Source: an uncultured Clostridia bacterium (GTDB lineage Bacteria; Bacillota; Clostridia; Lachnospirales; Anaerotignaceae). Taken from it: a DNA stretch of 6,336 nucleotides. The translations under genes were made by a program, and so were the position numbers. Position 1 is the first letter of the stretch. Every line of letters begins with the position of its first letter. The stretch spans positions 1 through 6,336 of the forward strand of contig CATZIM010000112.1 in NCBI GenBank assembly GCA_958420075.1. Reading direction: 5' to 3'. This document shows, piece by piece, positions 1-6,336 of this stretch. The notes beneath the pieces are model-generated. The model made no database searches. It saw only the letters and a list, made by a program, of their open reading frames with translations, and was not told the origin of the DNA.

Positions 1-213
1 TTTCTGTAAAAAGACTTCCATTTCTTCCTGTCTGTCAGACAGACCGGAAACTTCTTCCCGTTCCAGCACTTGTCCTCCACTGATTTTATCAATGGCAACG
101 CCGTACACATTTTCCCCCTTGGGAACGGGATGTACCAGCAAGAAATACCGCAATGTAAACTTGTGATTCTTTTCATCTGCAATCTGTTTTTCCCATAACA
201 TGCGCCGTTCCAT
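1..213 (-). CDS. DUF6514-like small protein, N-terminal part (cut by window edge)
   Basis: The frame is open from an ATG at 213 to the window edge, giving 71 residues with no stop. The protein starts MERRMLWEKQIADEK, then has a strand-rich stretch (about residues 18-50, with FTLRYFLLVHPV and YGVAIDKISGGQ) and an acidic segment SDRQEEMEVFLQK where the window ends. From memory this pattern (a YFLL strand, a YGV/I strand, then a charged helix) resembles the short clostridial DUF6514 proteins, whose function is unknown; no catalytic residues are evident. The start is supported by GGAAGGGG at 229-222, eight bases upstream. An in-frame GTG six codons earlier is possible but would lie over that site. 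The gene follows spo0A in the same direction, with a weak terminator and a possible -10 box between them. The gene is well supported by reading frame and ribosome binding site; the family name is tentative. Confidence 0.68.
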   Translation of the reverse strand, partial: MERRMLWEKQIADEKNHKFTLRYFLLVHPVPKGENVYGVAIDKISGGQVLEREEVSGLSDRQEEMEVFLQK

Positions 214-248
214 TTTCCTCGCCCCTTCCACAATGATTCTTTAAAGAG

Positions 249-254
249 ATTATA
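249..254 (-). promoter_or_regulatory. Possible -10 box for the DUF6514-like gene
   Basis: The minus strand reads TATAAT at 254-249, about 36 bases before the ATG at 213. That would leave a short leader of roughly 30 nt containing the ribosome binding site. No good TTGACA-like -35 box sits at the usual distance, and the region is AT-rich enough for a chance match, so this is only suggestive. Confidence 0.25.
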
Positions 255-278
255 GAAATCATTATGTAAAAAAGCTAT

Positions 279-301
279 AAAAATTCCGTTAATAATACGG
301 A
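279..301 (-). terminator. Weak candidate terminator after spo0A
   Basis: On the minus strand TCCGT (301-297) and ACGGA (289-285) form a 5-bp stem around a 7-base loop. It is followed by A and then a run of five T. It lies about 30 nt after the spo0A stop codon. The stem is short, so termination may be partial, with some read-through into the DUF6514-like gene. Confidence 0.4.
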
Positions 302-329
302 TTATTACACTCTTTACGTTTTCTTTATA

Positions 330-1214
330 TCAGGAAAATAAAAGCAGCTTATCTTCCGTGTGCAAATTGGAGCTGTCTTGCGTCTTTGTCCCTTCATTTC
401 GATAAGAAACCATCTGATAAGACTGACCATAACGCATACGAAAGTATTCCGCCAAAATAGCAATAAACTGACCATTTGTCGGCTTTTCTATCATATGATA
501 GCCAGATATTTCAAAATATACCTGTCTGCCGTTTTTCTTCCACGCACTCTCTACTGCATGACGGATGGCCCGTTCCACTTTGCTGGCAGAAGTATGATAC
601 ATCCGTGCAATATCCGGATACAGCCCTTTGGTAATGCCGATCATCACTTCCGCATCTTCCACTGCCATCATGACTGCCTGACGAATGAAATGATACCCTT
701 TAATGCTGGCAGGCACCCCCATACGGCTAAGGACAGAAGAAATTTCGGCTTCCAGTCCGGATACCTGATGACGTTCCGGCGCTGCTTCTTCTCTTTGCGC
801 TGTCCAAATCTTCTCTTTACCTTCATAAGGACGCATAGGCTCTGTCAATTGATGAATCCGCTCCAAGAGCAATTCTCCCTGTATGGGCTTTGCCATATAA
901 TAATCTGCACCCATGGCAACTGCCCGACGTACCACCGTATCGCTGTCAATGGCAGAAATCATAATGCACACGCACTCTTTTTTCTGCGCCTTCATCTGTT
1001 CCAGTACCCAGACACCATCTTTTTCCCCCAAAATGACATCCATCAACAGCACGTCCGGCGCACTTTCCTGTACCATCCGAAATACTGCCGGACCATTATC
1101 AGCCATACCTACTACTACCATGTCACCGCGCCGTTCCAGACAAAGCTTCAGCTTCTGCAGATAGAACAAATCCCGATCTGCAATGACTACCCGTATTTTA
1201 TTCCTTACTTGCAT
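330..1214 (-). CDS. spo0A: Sporulation master regulator Spo0A (divergent receiver)
   Basis: Response regulator that, once phosphorylated, binds 0A boxes and controls entry into sporulation. The 294-residue product has a receiver domain (about 1-125), a linker rich in Glu, Arg and Ala (126-152) and the Spo0A-type DNA-binding domain (about 155-264). The last is diagnostic: KGYHFIRQA, ITKGLYPDIA, then SKVERAIRHAVESAW and KPTNGQFIA, all hallmarks of Spo0A. The phosphoacceptor is D59 (LLMDV) and the conserved Lys is K109 (AKP). The receiver is odd: the usual acidic Asp-Asp pair reads ADRD (D13, R14), the Met-Pro after the acceptor is replaced (DVILGEKDG), and Ser87 takes the Thr position. A tail of roughly 30 residues follows the domain, so the protein exceeds the 267 residues of Bacillus subtilis Spo0A. 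I chose ATG 1214 because MQVRNKIRVVIAD aligns with known N-termini and GGGGG lies 11 bases upstream. An in-frame ATG at 1232 (preceded closely by AAGGA) is a real alternative. Confidence 0.93.
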   Translation of the reverse strand: MQVRNKIRVVIADRDLFYLQKLKLCLERRGDMVVVGMADNGPAVFRMVQESAPDVLLMDVILGEKDGVWVLEQMKAQKKECVCIMISAIDSDTVVRRAVAMGADYYMAKPIQGELLLERIHQLTEPMRPYEGKEKIWTAQREEAAPERHQVSGLEAEISSVLSRMGVPASIKGYHFIRQAVMMAVEDAEVMIGITKGLYPDIARMYHTSASKVERAIRHAVESAWKKNGRQVYFEISGYHMIEKPTNGQFIAILAEYFRMRYGQSYQMVSYRNEGTKTQDSSNLHTEDKLLLFS

Positions 1215-1275
1215 CAAAATAAAAACCCCCATCTTTCCTTGTGTTTTTTTCGGAAACTTCCCCTTGCGTAAGCCT

Positions 1276-1304
1276 ATTATAATGCGGGTATGTTTTTCCA
1301 TCCA
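1276..1304 (-). promoter_or_regulatory. Candidate sigma-A-type promoter of spo0A
   Basis: The minus strand has a perfect TATAAT at 1281-1276, with TGGATG (three of six matches to TTGACA) at 1304-1299 and a 17-base spacer. Transcription would start near 1269, giving a leader of about 55 nt to ATG 1214. spo0A needs its own promoter because a strong terminator closes the unit upstream of it. The position also argues against a start at the further in-frame codon near 1346. The -35 match is weak. Confidence 0.42.
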
Positions 1305-1433
1305 TATACACCTGCCAAATTGCTGTTTCCTGCTCATTTTTGGCAAAGGACATAGAAAAAATGTTATTCAGGCAAAAAATATGGCATTTCATACCACAAT
1401 CCAAAGATTTTCCTCATATGATGCATTCTTTTC

Positions 1434-1482
1434 AAAAAAATAAAAAAGACATGATACCTGTCAAAACAGGCATCATGTCTTT
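1434..1482 (-). terminator. Strong intrinsic terminator after the cyclase-family gene
   Basis: On the minus strand AAAGACATGAT and ACAGG pair with CCTGT and ATCATGTCTTT (1482-1466 with 1461-1445). The stem has about 17 bp with one mismatch and a 4-base loop. It is followed by a tract of TTTTTT, A and seven T ending at 1434. It starts about 15 nt after the stop codon of the cyclase-family gene and separates that gene from spo0A. Confidence 0.9.
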
Positions 1483-1496
1483 GATATTTACAAAAA

Positions 1497-2228
1497 TCAG
1501 TCTTTGGGGCAGATTGCAATACATCTTGCAGTAAAGCCAGCAGCATTTTTCGCTTTAGGGAAACCACAGAAAATCAGAGAACCTACAGGAGGTACTTCAG
1601 ACAGATTATTCATCAGTTCCACCTGATAGCGATTCTGTTCCAGTACATAAATTTCGCACAGGAATCCTTTTTCTCTGGCGTTGGTTGCAGAGTCTGTGTC
1701 TGCTGGTTCATGACCGATGGCTGCAACATTGCGTGTTTCCACCAGATATTTCAGTGCTTCCATGCTCCAACCGGGATAATGACGGTTGCCTTCATCATCG
1801 TAGTTGTTCATATCTTCCCGTTTGGACCAGTCTGTGCGCACTGCCACAAAGGAACCTGCGGGAATTTCGCCATAAGTCTTTTCCCATTCCTGAATATCTT
1901 CAACTGTTGTCACATAATCCCAGTTATCTGCTACTTTTGCAGATACGTCGATGACGCACAGAGGCAGAATCATTTCTTCCACAGCAATATCCTGCAGTTC
2001 TCTGCCGCCGGGGATGAAATGCACAGGTGCATCTACATGGGTACCATACTGGCTCACCAAACGGAACTCATGGGTACGGAATCCAACAGGATAGTCAAAC
2101 AGGCGCAGTACATCCATAGCAGGAAAACCTGCCCAGTGCGGTGTTTCAGGAGACAGCTCATGTGTCAAATCCACAAATTTGTAATTTTCTTTCCAATCAG
2201 CGTACTGCTCCCACAATTTCTTGTTCAT
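1497..2228 (-). CDS. Cyclase-family metal-dependent hydrolase (KynB/isatin hydrolase-like)
   Basis: A complete 243-residue protein of the cyclase family (PF04199), which includes bacterial kynurenine formamidase (KynB) and isatin hydrolase. These are soluble metal-dependent enzymes that open amide bonds or rings. The N-terminal VDLTHELSPETPHW (19-32) is the usual opening of the family. The metal motif is QYGTHVDAPVHF (60-71), giving likely ligands H64, D66 and H70, and GHEPADTDSA (172-181) supplies a further conserved His-Glu. The first His of the classic HxGTHxD motif is Gln here (Q60). Length fits the family and no signal peptide is visible. ATG 2228 is supported by AAGGGA at 2243-2238, nine bases upstream. 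The gene has its own terminator and sits between sporulation genes without an evident functional link. The substrate cannot be told: tryptophan breakdown genes are absent from the window, so a kynurenine role is not supported by context. Confidence 0.9.
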   Translation of the reverse strand: MNKKLWEQYADWKENYKFVDLTHELSPETPHWAGFPAMDVLRLFDYPVGFRTHEFRLVSQYGTHVDAPVHFIPGGRELQDIAVEEMILPLCVIDVSAKVADNWDYVTTVEDIQEWEKTYGEIPAGSFVAVRTDWSKREDMNNYDDEGNRHYPGWSMEALKYLVETRNVAAIGHEPADTDSATNAREKGFLCEIYVLEQNRYQVELMNNLSEVPPVGSLIFCGFPKAKNAAGFTARCIAICPKD

Positions 2229-2284
2229 CTTTCATCTTCCCTTCTGCGTTTTATATTCTCCATTGTCAGTAAAAAACAGTGGTC

Positions 2285-2297
2285 TTGTCCCAGACAA
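2285..2297. repeat. Short inverted repeat upstream of the cyclase-family gene
   Basis: TTGTC-CCA-GACAA is a perfect 5-bp dyad about 60 bases upstream of the cyclase-family start. It could be a small operator or chance. I found no convincing promoter beside it: the TATAAA at 2255-2250 would put the transcription start on top of the ribosome binding site. I see no riboswitch or T-box elements in 2229-2391. Confidence 0.25.
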
Positions 2298-2391
2298 TCC
2301 TCTTTCATTTAATATTCCCCATATAAGGTAAATTCCCTCTTTTTTCCCAGCAGGTTTCTGATTTTTTTCCACCAAGAAGATTCCTTTGTTT

Positions 2392-2766
2392 TTATTCTTC
2401 AGATATTTTTTCACTGTCTGCATAAGTCAGAGATACTACATTGATGCTGCAATCATCAAGCACAATTCAAACCACATCTGTTTTGGAAAGAAATAGATAC
2501 AGGCAGCACCAATGCCATATAAGATCAATGTCCCATAAGACATGATTCTTCCACATTTTCCAAACAATTCGCTGCAAATTTTTATACGTGCGTCGCTTTC
2601 TGCACACATCCCTTTTCCATTCAAGGGATACCTAATCCCTGCTGCGTCAAAACTGCAAAGAAAAACATCCAGACAATGCCCAGTGTATCCCCCCGCAAAA
2701 TAAAATATCCCTACAATAATTAATCTTTTCGATGATATCCTTTCACATAGATCTCACGCAATCCAT
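2392..2766 (-). pseudogene. Frameshifted remnant of a small membrane-protein gene
   Basis: No single frame spans this region, yet protein-like pieces follow each other across frames. RLIIVGIFYF is encoded near 2735-2700. GDTLGIVWMFFFAVLTQQG lies one frame over, ending at the stop at 2623-2621. From about 2624 to 2442 comes a long piece, including CAESDARIKICSELFGKCG and YGTLILYGIGAACIYFF. After another shift near 2442, NVVSLTYADSEKISEE ends at TAA 2394-2392. Joined, they would give roughly 110 residues with three hydrophobic segments and a charged C-terminal tail. A good site (AGGGGAAAG) and ATG 2766 overlap the end of spoIVB, but that frame stops after seven codons. This suggests an ancestral gene translated right after spoIVB and now decayed by several single-base shifts. 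A loose likeness to DUF3784-type small membrane proteins is a guess. Sequencing error cannot explain three or more shifts easily. Alternatively, only the 62-codon piece from TTG 2624 is translated. Confidence 0.45.
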
Positions 2767-2778
2767 TTTTTCTTTCCC

Positions 2779-4104
2779 CTATGTAATAGTTCCATTATGA
2801 AATCCAGAAAAGCCCGCACCTGTCGGTACGGACTCTTCTGTCCCTGCTGCTTCCAGCATATTCTCAATAAAAATGCCATATCCCCTTGTAGGGTCATTGA
2901 CAAAAACATGGGTCACTGCGCCCACAAGCTTTCCATTCTGCAAAATAGGACTGCCGCTCATGCCCTGAACGATACCTCCTGTTTTTGAAAGCAAATCAGG
3001 ATCGGTCACATGGATGACCATACCTTTGCTGCTTTCCTTTCCAAAACGGTGTACCTGCTCAATTTCCACATCATACGCCTCTACCGTATCGCCTGCAATA
3101 TTAGAAAGAATCTGCGCCTTGCCCTCCTGAATTTCATCCTGCAGGGCAATGGGATAACTTTCACCGGTAAAAGCAGACGTATCCGCAGTGCCATAAATGC
3201 CAACTTCCGTATTTTTTTCAATATCCCCTAGCACTTCGTCCGCCTCAATGATGCCGTTGAGTTCACCTGGTTCACCTTTTTGTCCCTTCACGATCTCTGT
3301 CAAATGGGAAGATGTGATATGCCCCTGTTTCAAGGACATCAAACCGCCAGTATCCACATCATAAATACCGTGCCCCAGCGCACCAAAGCGGTCTGTGGTT
3401 TCGTCAAAAAAGGTTACAGTGCCAATCCCTTGAATACTGTCTCGAATCCAGATACCCAATTTATAGGCACCATCTGCAGGGCTATATACAGGCGTCACCT
3501 CTGCTTTCTGCTCCACACCATCCCGCATAAAAACTACTTGAACAGGTGTGCCATCATGGTTGCCCACAGCCTCCAGAAAAGCTTCTTTATTGGGCATTTC
3601 TTTGCCATCTACAGACTGAATCAGATCTCCTGTCTGCAAAATGCCTTTGCACGGCTCTGTTTTGTTTCCTTCCGCATCCTCCACAAAACCCGTTCCCAGC
3701 ACCATCAAACCATCTGTGTCCATTTGTACGCCCACAGTACGTCCACAGGGAATGAGTTTGGTATCAGGCAATACATTAGCAGAAACGGTCTTGACGGGTA
3801 TCTTATCAAAAAGATAAAAGGTCACTTCTGTATTTCCTGCCTCGTGGGCTTCTGCAGATACCTCCGTCCCCAAGGACAAATGGAAATTATCTGCCGTAGG
3901 CTTTGCTGAAATGCCTAACACTTCCACACTTTCTTCTGTTTTCACAGAAACAGGCAGACGCAGATCATAGGCCGTTGTCCGCCCTGCCATCAGTGTCATA
4001 TCGTCCGGCAGCAAAAAGCGTATAAGTCCCCAGCAAAAGAGAACCGCTGCCACAACCCAAAGCGTCAGGCATTTCCATCGGCATTTTCCTGTATTTCCTT
4101 CCAT
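2779..4104 (-). CDS. spoIVB: SpoIVB peptidase (S55 family, sigma-K checkpoint)
   Basis: Forespore serine peptidase that in Bacillus is released into the intermembrane space and cuts SpoIVFA, freeing SpoIVFB to process pro-sigma-K. The product has 441 residues (426 in B. subtilis). A membrane anchor spans about residues 12-32 after a basic N-terminus. A PDZ domain spans about 120-200 (GILQTGDLIQSVDGKEMPNKE). The S55 peptidase domain follows, with a probable triad of H245 (GALGHGI), D368 (VTDPD) and S383 (GMSGSP). The 15-residue Asp-Ser spacing equals that of B. subtilis D363/S378. The C-terminal AVTHVFVNDPTRGYGIF is typical. ATG 4104 has an excellent GGGAGG at 4117-4112, seven bases upstream. 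The frame stays open to an ATG at 4260, but that stretch has no SpoIVB features. The gene forms its own unit after the eno terminator. It is intact with all key residues, so the organism most likely sporulates. SpoIVFA/FB are not in the window. Confidence 0.96.
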   Translation of the reverse strand: MEGNTGKCRWKCLTLWVVAAVLFCWGLIRFLLPDDMTLMAGRTTAYDLRLPVSVKTEESVEVLGISAKPTADNFHLSLGTEVSAEAHEAGNTEVTFYLFDKIPVKTVSANVLPDTKLIPCGRTVGVQMDTDGLMVLGTGFVEDAEGNKTEPCKGILQTGDLIQSVDGKEMPNKEAFLEAVGNHDGTPVQVVFMRDGVEQKAEVTPVYSPADGAYKLGIWIRDSIQGIGTVTFFDETTDRFGALGHGIYDVDTGGLMSLKQGHITSSHLTEIVKGQKGEPGELNGIIEADEVLGDIEKNTEVGIYGTADTSAFTGESYPIALQDEIQEGKAQILSNIAGDTVEAYDVEIEQVHRFGKESSKGMVIHVTDPDLLSKTGGIVQGMSGSPILQNGKLVGAVTHVFVNDPTRGYGIFIENMLEAAGTEESVPTGAGFSGFHNGTIT

Positions 4105-4133
4105 AAAAAAGCCTCCCGCATTGTTGTTTTTTT

Positions 4134-4149
4134 GAAACAAGCTTGTTTC
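4134..4149. repeat. Perfect 16-bp palindrome upstream of spoIVB
   Basis: GAAACAAGCTTGTTTC reads the same on both strands with no spacer and is flanked by T runs on the plus strand. It lies about 30 nt before the spoIVB start codon, just downstream of the candidate promoter and upstream of the ribosome binding site. That position would suit an operator. In RNA it would form only a small hairpin, since the centre must open to make a loop. Confidence 0.6.
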
Positions 4150-4154
4150 TTTTT

Positions 4155-4183
4155 TATGATTGCCAGTCAAAAGCATCCTATAC
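4155..4183 (-). promoter_or_regulatory. Possible forespore (sigma-F/sigma-G-like) promoter of spoIVB
   Basis: The minus strand reads GTATA at 4183-4179 and GGCAATCATA at 4164-4155, separated by 14 bases. These resemble the sigma-F consensus (GYATA and GGnnAnAnTR), with one mismatch in the -10 and a spacer about one base short. In B. subtilis spoIVB is made in the forespore under sigma-F and mainly sigma-G, so a promoter of this class is expected here. The match was found by eye and could be chance. Confidence 0.3.
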
Positions 4184-4351
4184 AGGGAAAGAAAATACAG
4201 ATGAAAAGAAAGCAAATTTTCAAGCACATGGAAATTTTTACAAAAAAAGAGAAAGCCCAAAACAGTTTTCCCCTAAAAATATTGTTTTTTCTTTTCCTTA
4301 ATTTTTGAAAGGAAACTGTGACAGCTGACTTCAGCAGAAACATATCCGACA

Positions 4352-4407
4352 AAATCCTATAAAAATAAGAAAGCCAGAATCCTTTTTATATAAGGATTCC
4401 AGCTTTC
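4352..4407 (-). terminator. Intrinsic terminator of the gpmI-eno operon
   Basis: On the minus strand GAAAGC, then GAATCCTT after two unpaired positions (CA opposite CA), form a stem between 4407-4392 and 4384-4369. The stem is about 14-16 bp with one 2-base internal loop and a 7-base A/T loop. It is followed by a T-rich stretch, TTATTTTTAT, near 4367-4358. It begins about 55 nt after the eno stop codon and ends the glycolytic transcript before spoIVB. Confidence 0.85.
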
Positions 4408-4462
4408 CTAGTTTCTTATGAAGCAGCCTCTTTTTGGGCTCTCTCTATGATTTTAAAAAATC

Positions 4463-5791
<1,329 letters not shown>

Positions 5792-5817
5792 TTAAAAATA
5801 CCTATTGGTTGTTTCTC

Positions 5818-6336
5818 TTATTTATCTATGAGCAGGCTTTCACCTGTCATTTCCGCAGGTTTGGGCAGACCCATCATTTCCAGCAGTGTAGGGGCAATGT
5901 CTGCCAGTTTGCCGCCGTCTTTCAGGCCAATGCCGTCTGTGTAGTTAACCAGAATAAAGGGTACAGGGTTTGTGGTATGAGCTGTAAAAGCTTCCCCTGT
6001 TTCATAATCCACCATCTGATCGCTGTTGCCATGGTCAGCACAGATAAACATCTGCGCATTTACTTTCAGCAGGGTATCCATGACTCTGCCAATGCAGGTA
6101 TCCACGGTTTCCACAGCTTTTTCCGCTGCTTCCAGGATGCCTGTATGACCTACCATATCGGGGTTTGCGTAGTTGACAATGATCAGATCATATTCTTTGG
6201 ATTCCAAAGCTTTGATCAGGCCATCTGTAACTTCCACTGCGCTCATTTCCGGTTTCATGTCATAAGTCGCTACCTTAGGGGAAGGCACCAGCCAACGATC
6301 TTCGTTGGGATTGGGTTCTTCCACACCGCCGTTGAA
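5818..6336 (-). CDS. gpmI: 2,3-bisphosphoglycerate-independent phosphoglycerate mutase, C-terminal part
   Basis: The last 172 residues of the Mn2+-dependent, cofactor-independent mutase that interconverts 3- and 2-phosphoglycerate; the family is about 510 residues, so the N-terminal two-thirds lies outside the window. The fragment opens with [20 protein letters not shown], the well-known FNGG motif of GpmI. It then has AKVATYD-like and KPEMSA segments, [12 protein letters not shown] (ligands D60 and H64 of the fragment), ADHGNSD (D101, H102) and AHTTNPVPF (H120). These are the metal ligands of the phosphatase domain, with spacing as in known GpmI. The C-terminus [20 protein letters not shown] is typical. 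The frame is open to the window edge, so it should not be read as starting at the GTG at 6324. It is directly upstream of eno in one glycolytic operon, catalysing the preceding step. Confidence 0.98.
   Translation of the reverse strand, partial: FNGGVEEPNPNEDRWLVPSPKVATYDMKPEMSAVEVTDGLIKALESKEYDLIIVNYANPDMVGHTGILEAAEKAVETVDTCIGRVMDTLLKVNAQMFICADHGNSDQMVDYETGEAFTAHTTNPVPFILVNYTDGIGLKDGGKLADIAPTLLEMMGLPKPAEMTGESLLIDK

Larger units (their letters stand above)
4105..4462. other. eno-spoIVB intergenic region
   Basis: This 358-nt AT-rich spacer has no convincing gene. It holds the eno terminator, an imperfect inverted repeat (ACAGTTTTCC at 4262-4271 with GGAAACTGT at 4311-4319), a candidate forespore promoter, a perfect palindrome and the spoIVB ribosome binding site. 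The rest is long A and T runs. Confidence 0.6.

Noticed and set aside
360..1271. A 303-codon open frame on the plus strand opposite spo0A
   Set aside because: It is antisense to a certain gene, is rich in His, Cys and Phe without any family pattern, and has no promoter or ribosome binding site.
1215..1346. Upstream extension of spo0A to an ATG at 1346
   Set aside because: The extra residues have no counterpart in Spo0A, and the candidate promoter (1304-1276) lies inside the extension.
1698..2228. Naming the cyclase-family gene kynB
   Set aside because: The motif differs at one metal ligand and no tryptophan catabolism genes are nearby, so the specific symbol is not justified.
2229..2391. 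Possible riboswitch or T-box leader before the cyclase-family gene
   Set aside because: None of the T-box signature sequences or a terminator/antiterminator pair is seen; only one small dyad is present.
2232..2423. A 63-codon minus-strand frame just before the cyclase-family gene
   Set aside because: No Shine-Dalgarno site before its ATG, a Lys/Asn/Gly-rich composition typical of A/T-rich noncoding DNA, and overlap with the tail of the pseudogene in another frame.
3280..3909. A 209-codon open frame on the plus strand opposite spoIVB
   Set aside because: Low-complexity Cys/His-rich translation opposite a gene with a full catalytic triad; a by-product of its codon use.
4105..4260. Upstream extension of spoIVB to an ATG at 4260
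   Set aside because: The extension is a Phe/Leu/Lys stretch made by A/T-rich DNA, while ATG 4104 has an excellent GGGAGG site and yields the usual SpoIVB N-terminus with its anchor.

Overview
The window looks like chromosomal DNA from an endospore-forming anaerobic Firmicute of the class Clostridia, probably Lachnospirales-like. The reasons are a divergent Spo0A, a SpoIVB sporulation peptidase, strong AGGAGG-type ribosome binding sites and AT-rich intergenic stretches with simple stem-plus-T-tract terminators. Genus and species cannot be told from this sequence. Every gene I can support is on the minus strand, so transcription runs from high to low coordinates.

Layout in transcription order. 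(1) 6336-5818: the C-terminal part of gpmI (cofactor-independent phosphoglycerate mutase), cut by the window edge. (2) 5776-4463: complete eno (enolase), 41 nt after gpmI with a textbook Shine-Dalgarno, closed by a hairpin terminator at 4407-4352. Together these are the tail of a glycolytic operon (3-phosphoglycerate to 2-phosphoglycerate to phosphoenolpyruvate). (3) 4462-4105: an AT-rich spacer holding the terminator, a perfect 16-bp palindrome and a possible forespore-type promoter. (4) 4104-2779: spoIVB, a membrane-anchored PDZ-serine peptidase of the sigma-K checkpoint. (5) 2766-2392: a frameshifted remnant of a small membrane-protein gene. (6) 2228-1497: a cyclase-family (KynB/isatin-hydrolase-like) metal hydrolase with a strong terminator at 1482-1434. 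(7) 1214-330: spo0A, the sporulation master regulator, with an unusual receiver domain and a C-terminal extension, followed by a weak terminator. (8) 213-1: the start of a small DUF6514-like gene, cut by the window edge.

Central metabolism (gpmI-eno) and sporulation control (spoIVB, spo0A) sit side by side but appear to be separate transcription units. In many Bacilli and Clostridia spoIVB is directly followed by spo0A. Here that pair is split by a decayed gene and a hydrolase gene with its own terminator, so spo0A must rely on its own promoter. I see no evidence for a new multi-gene system. The points most worth a second look are the atypical phosphorylation pocket of Spo0A, the split spoIVB/spo0A locus and the decayed gene within it. 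No tRNA, rRNA, CRISPR array, insertion sequence or phage signature is visible.
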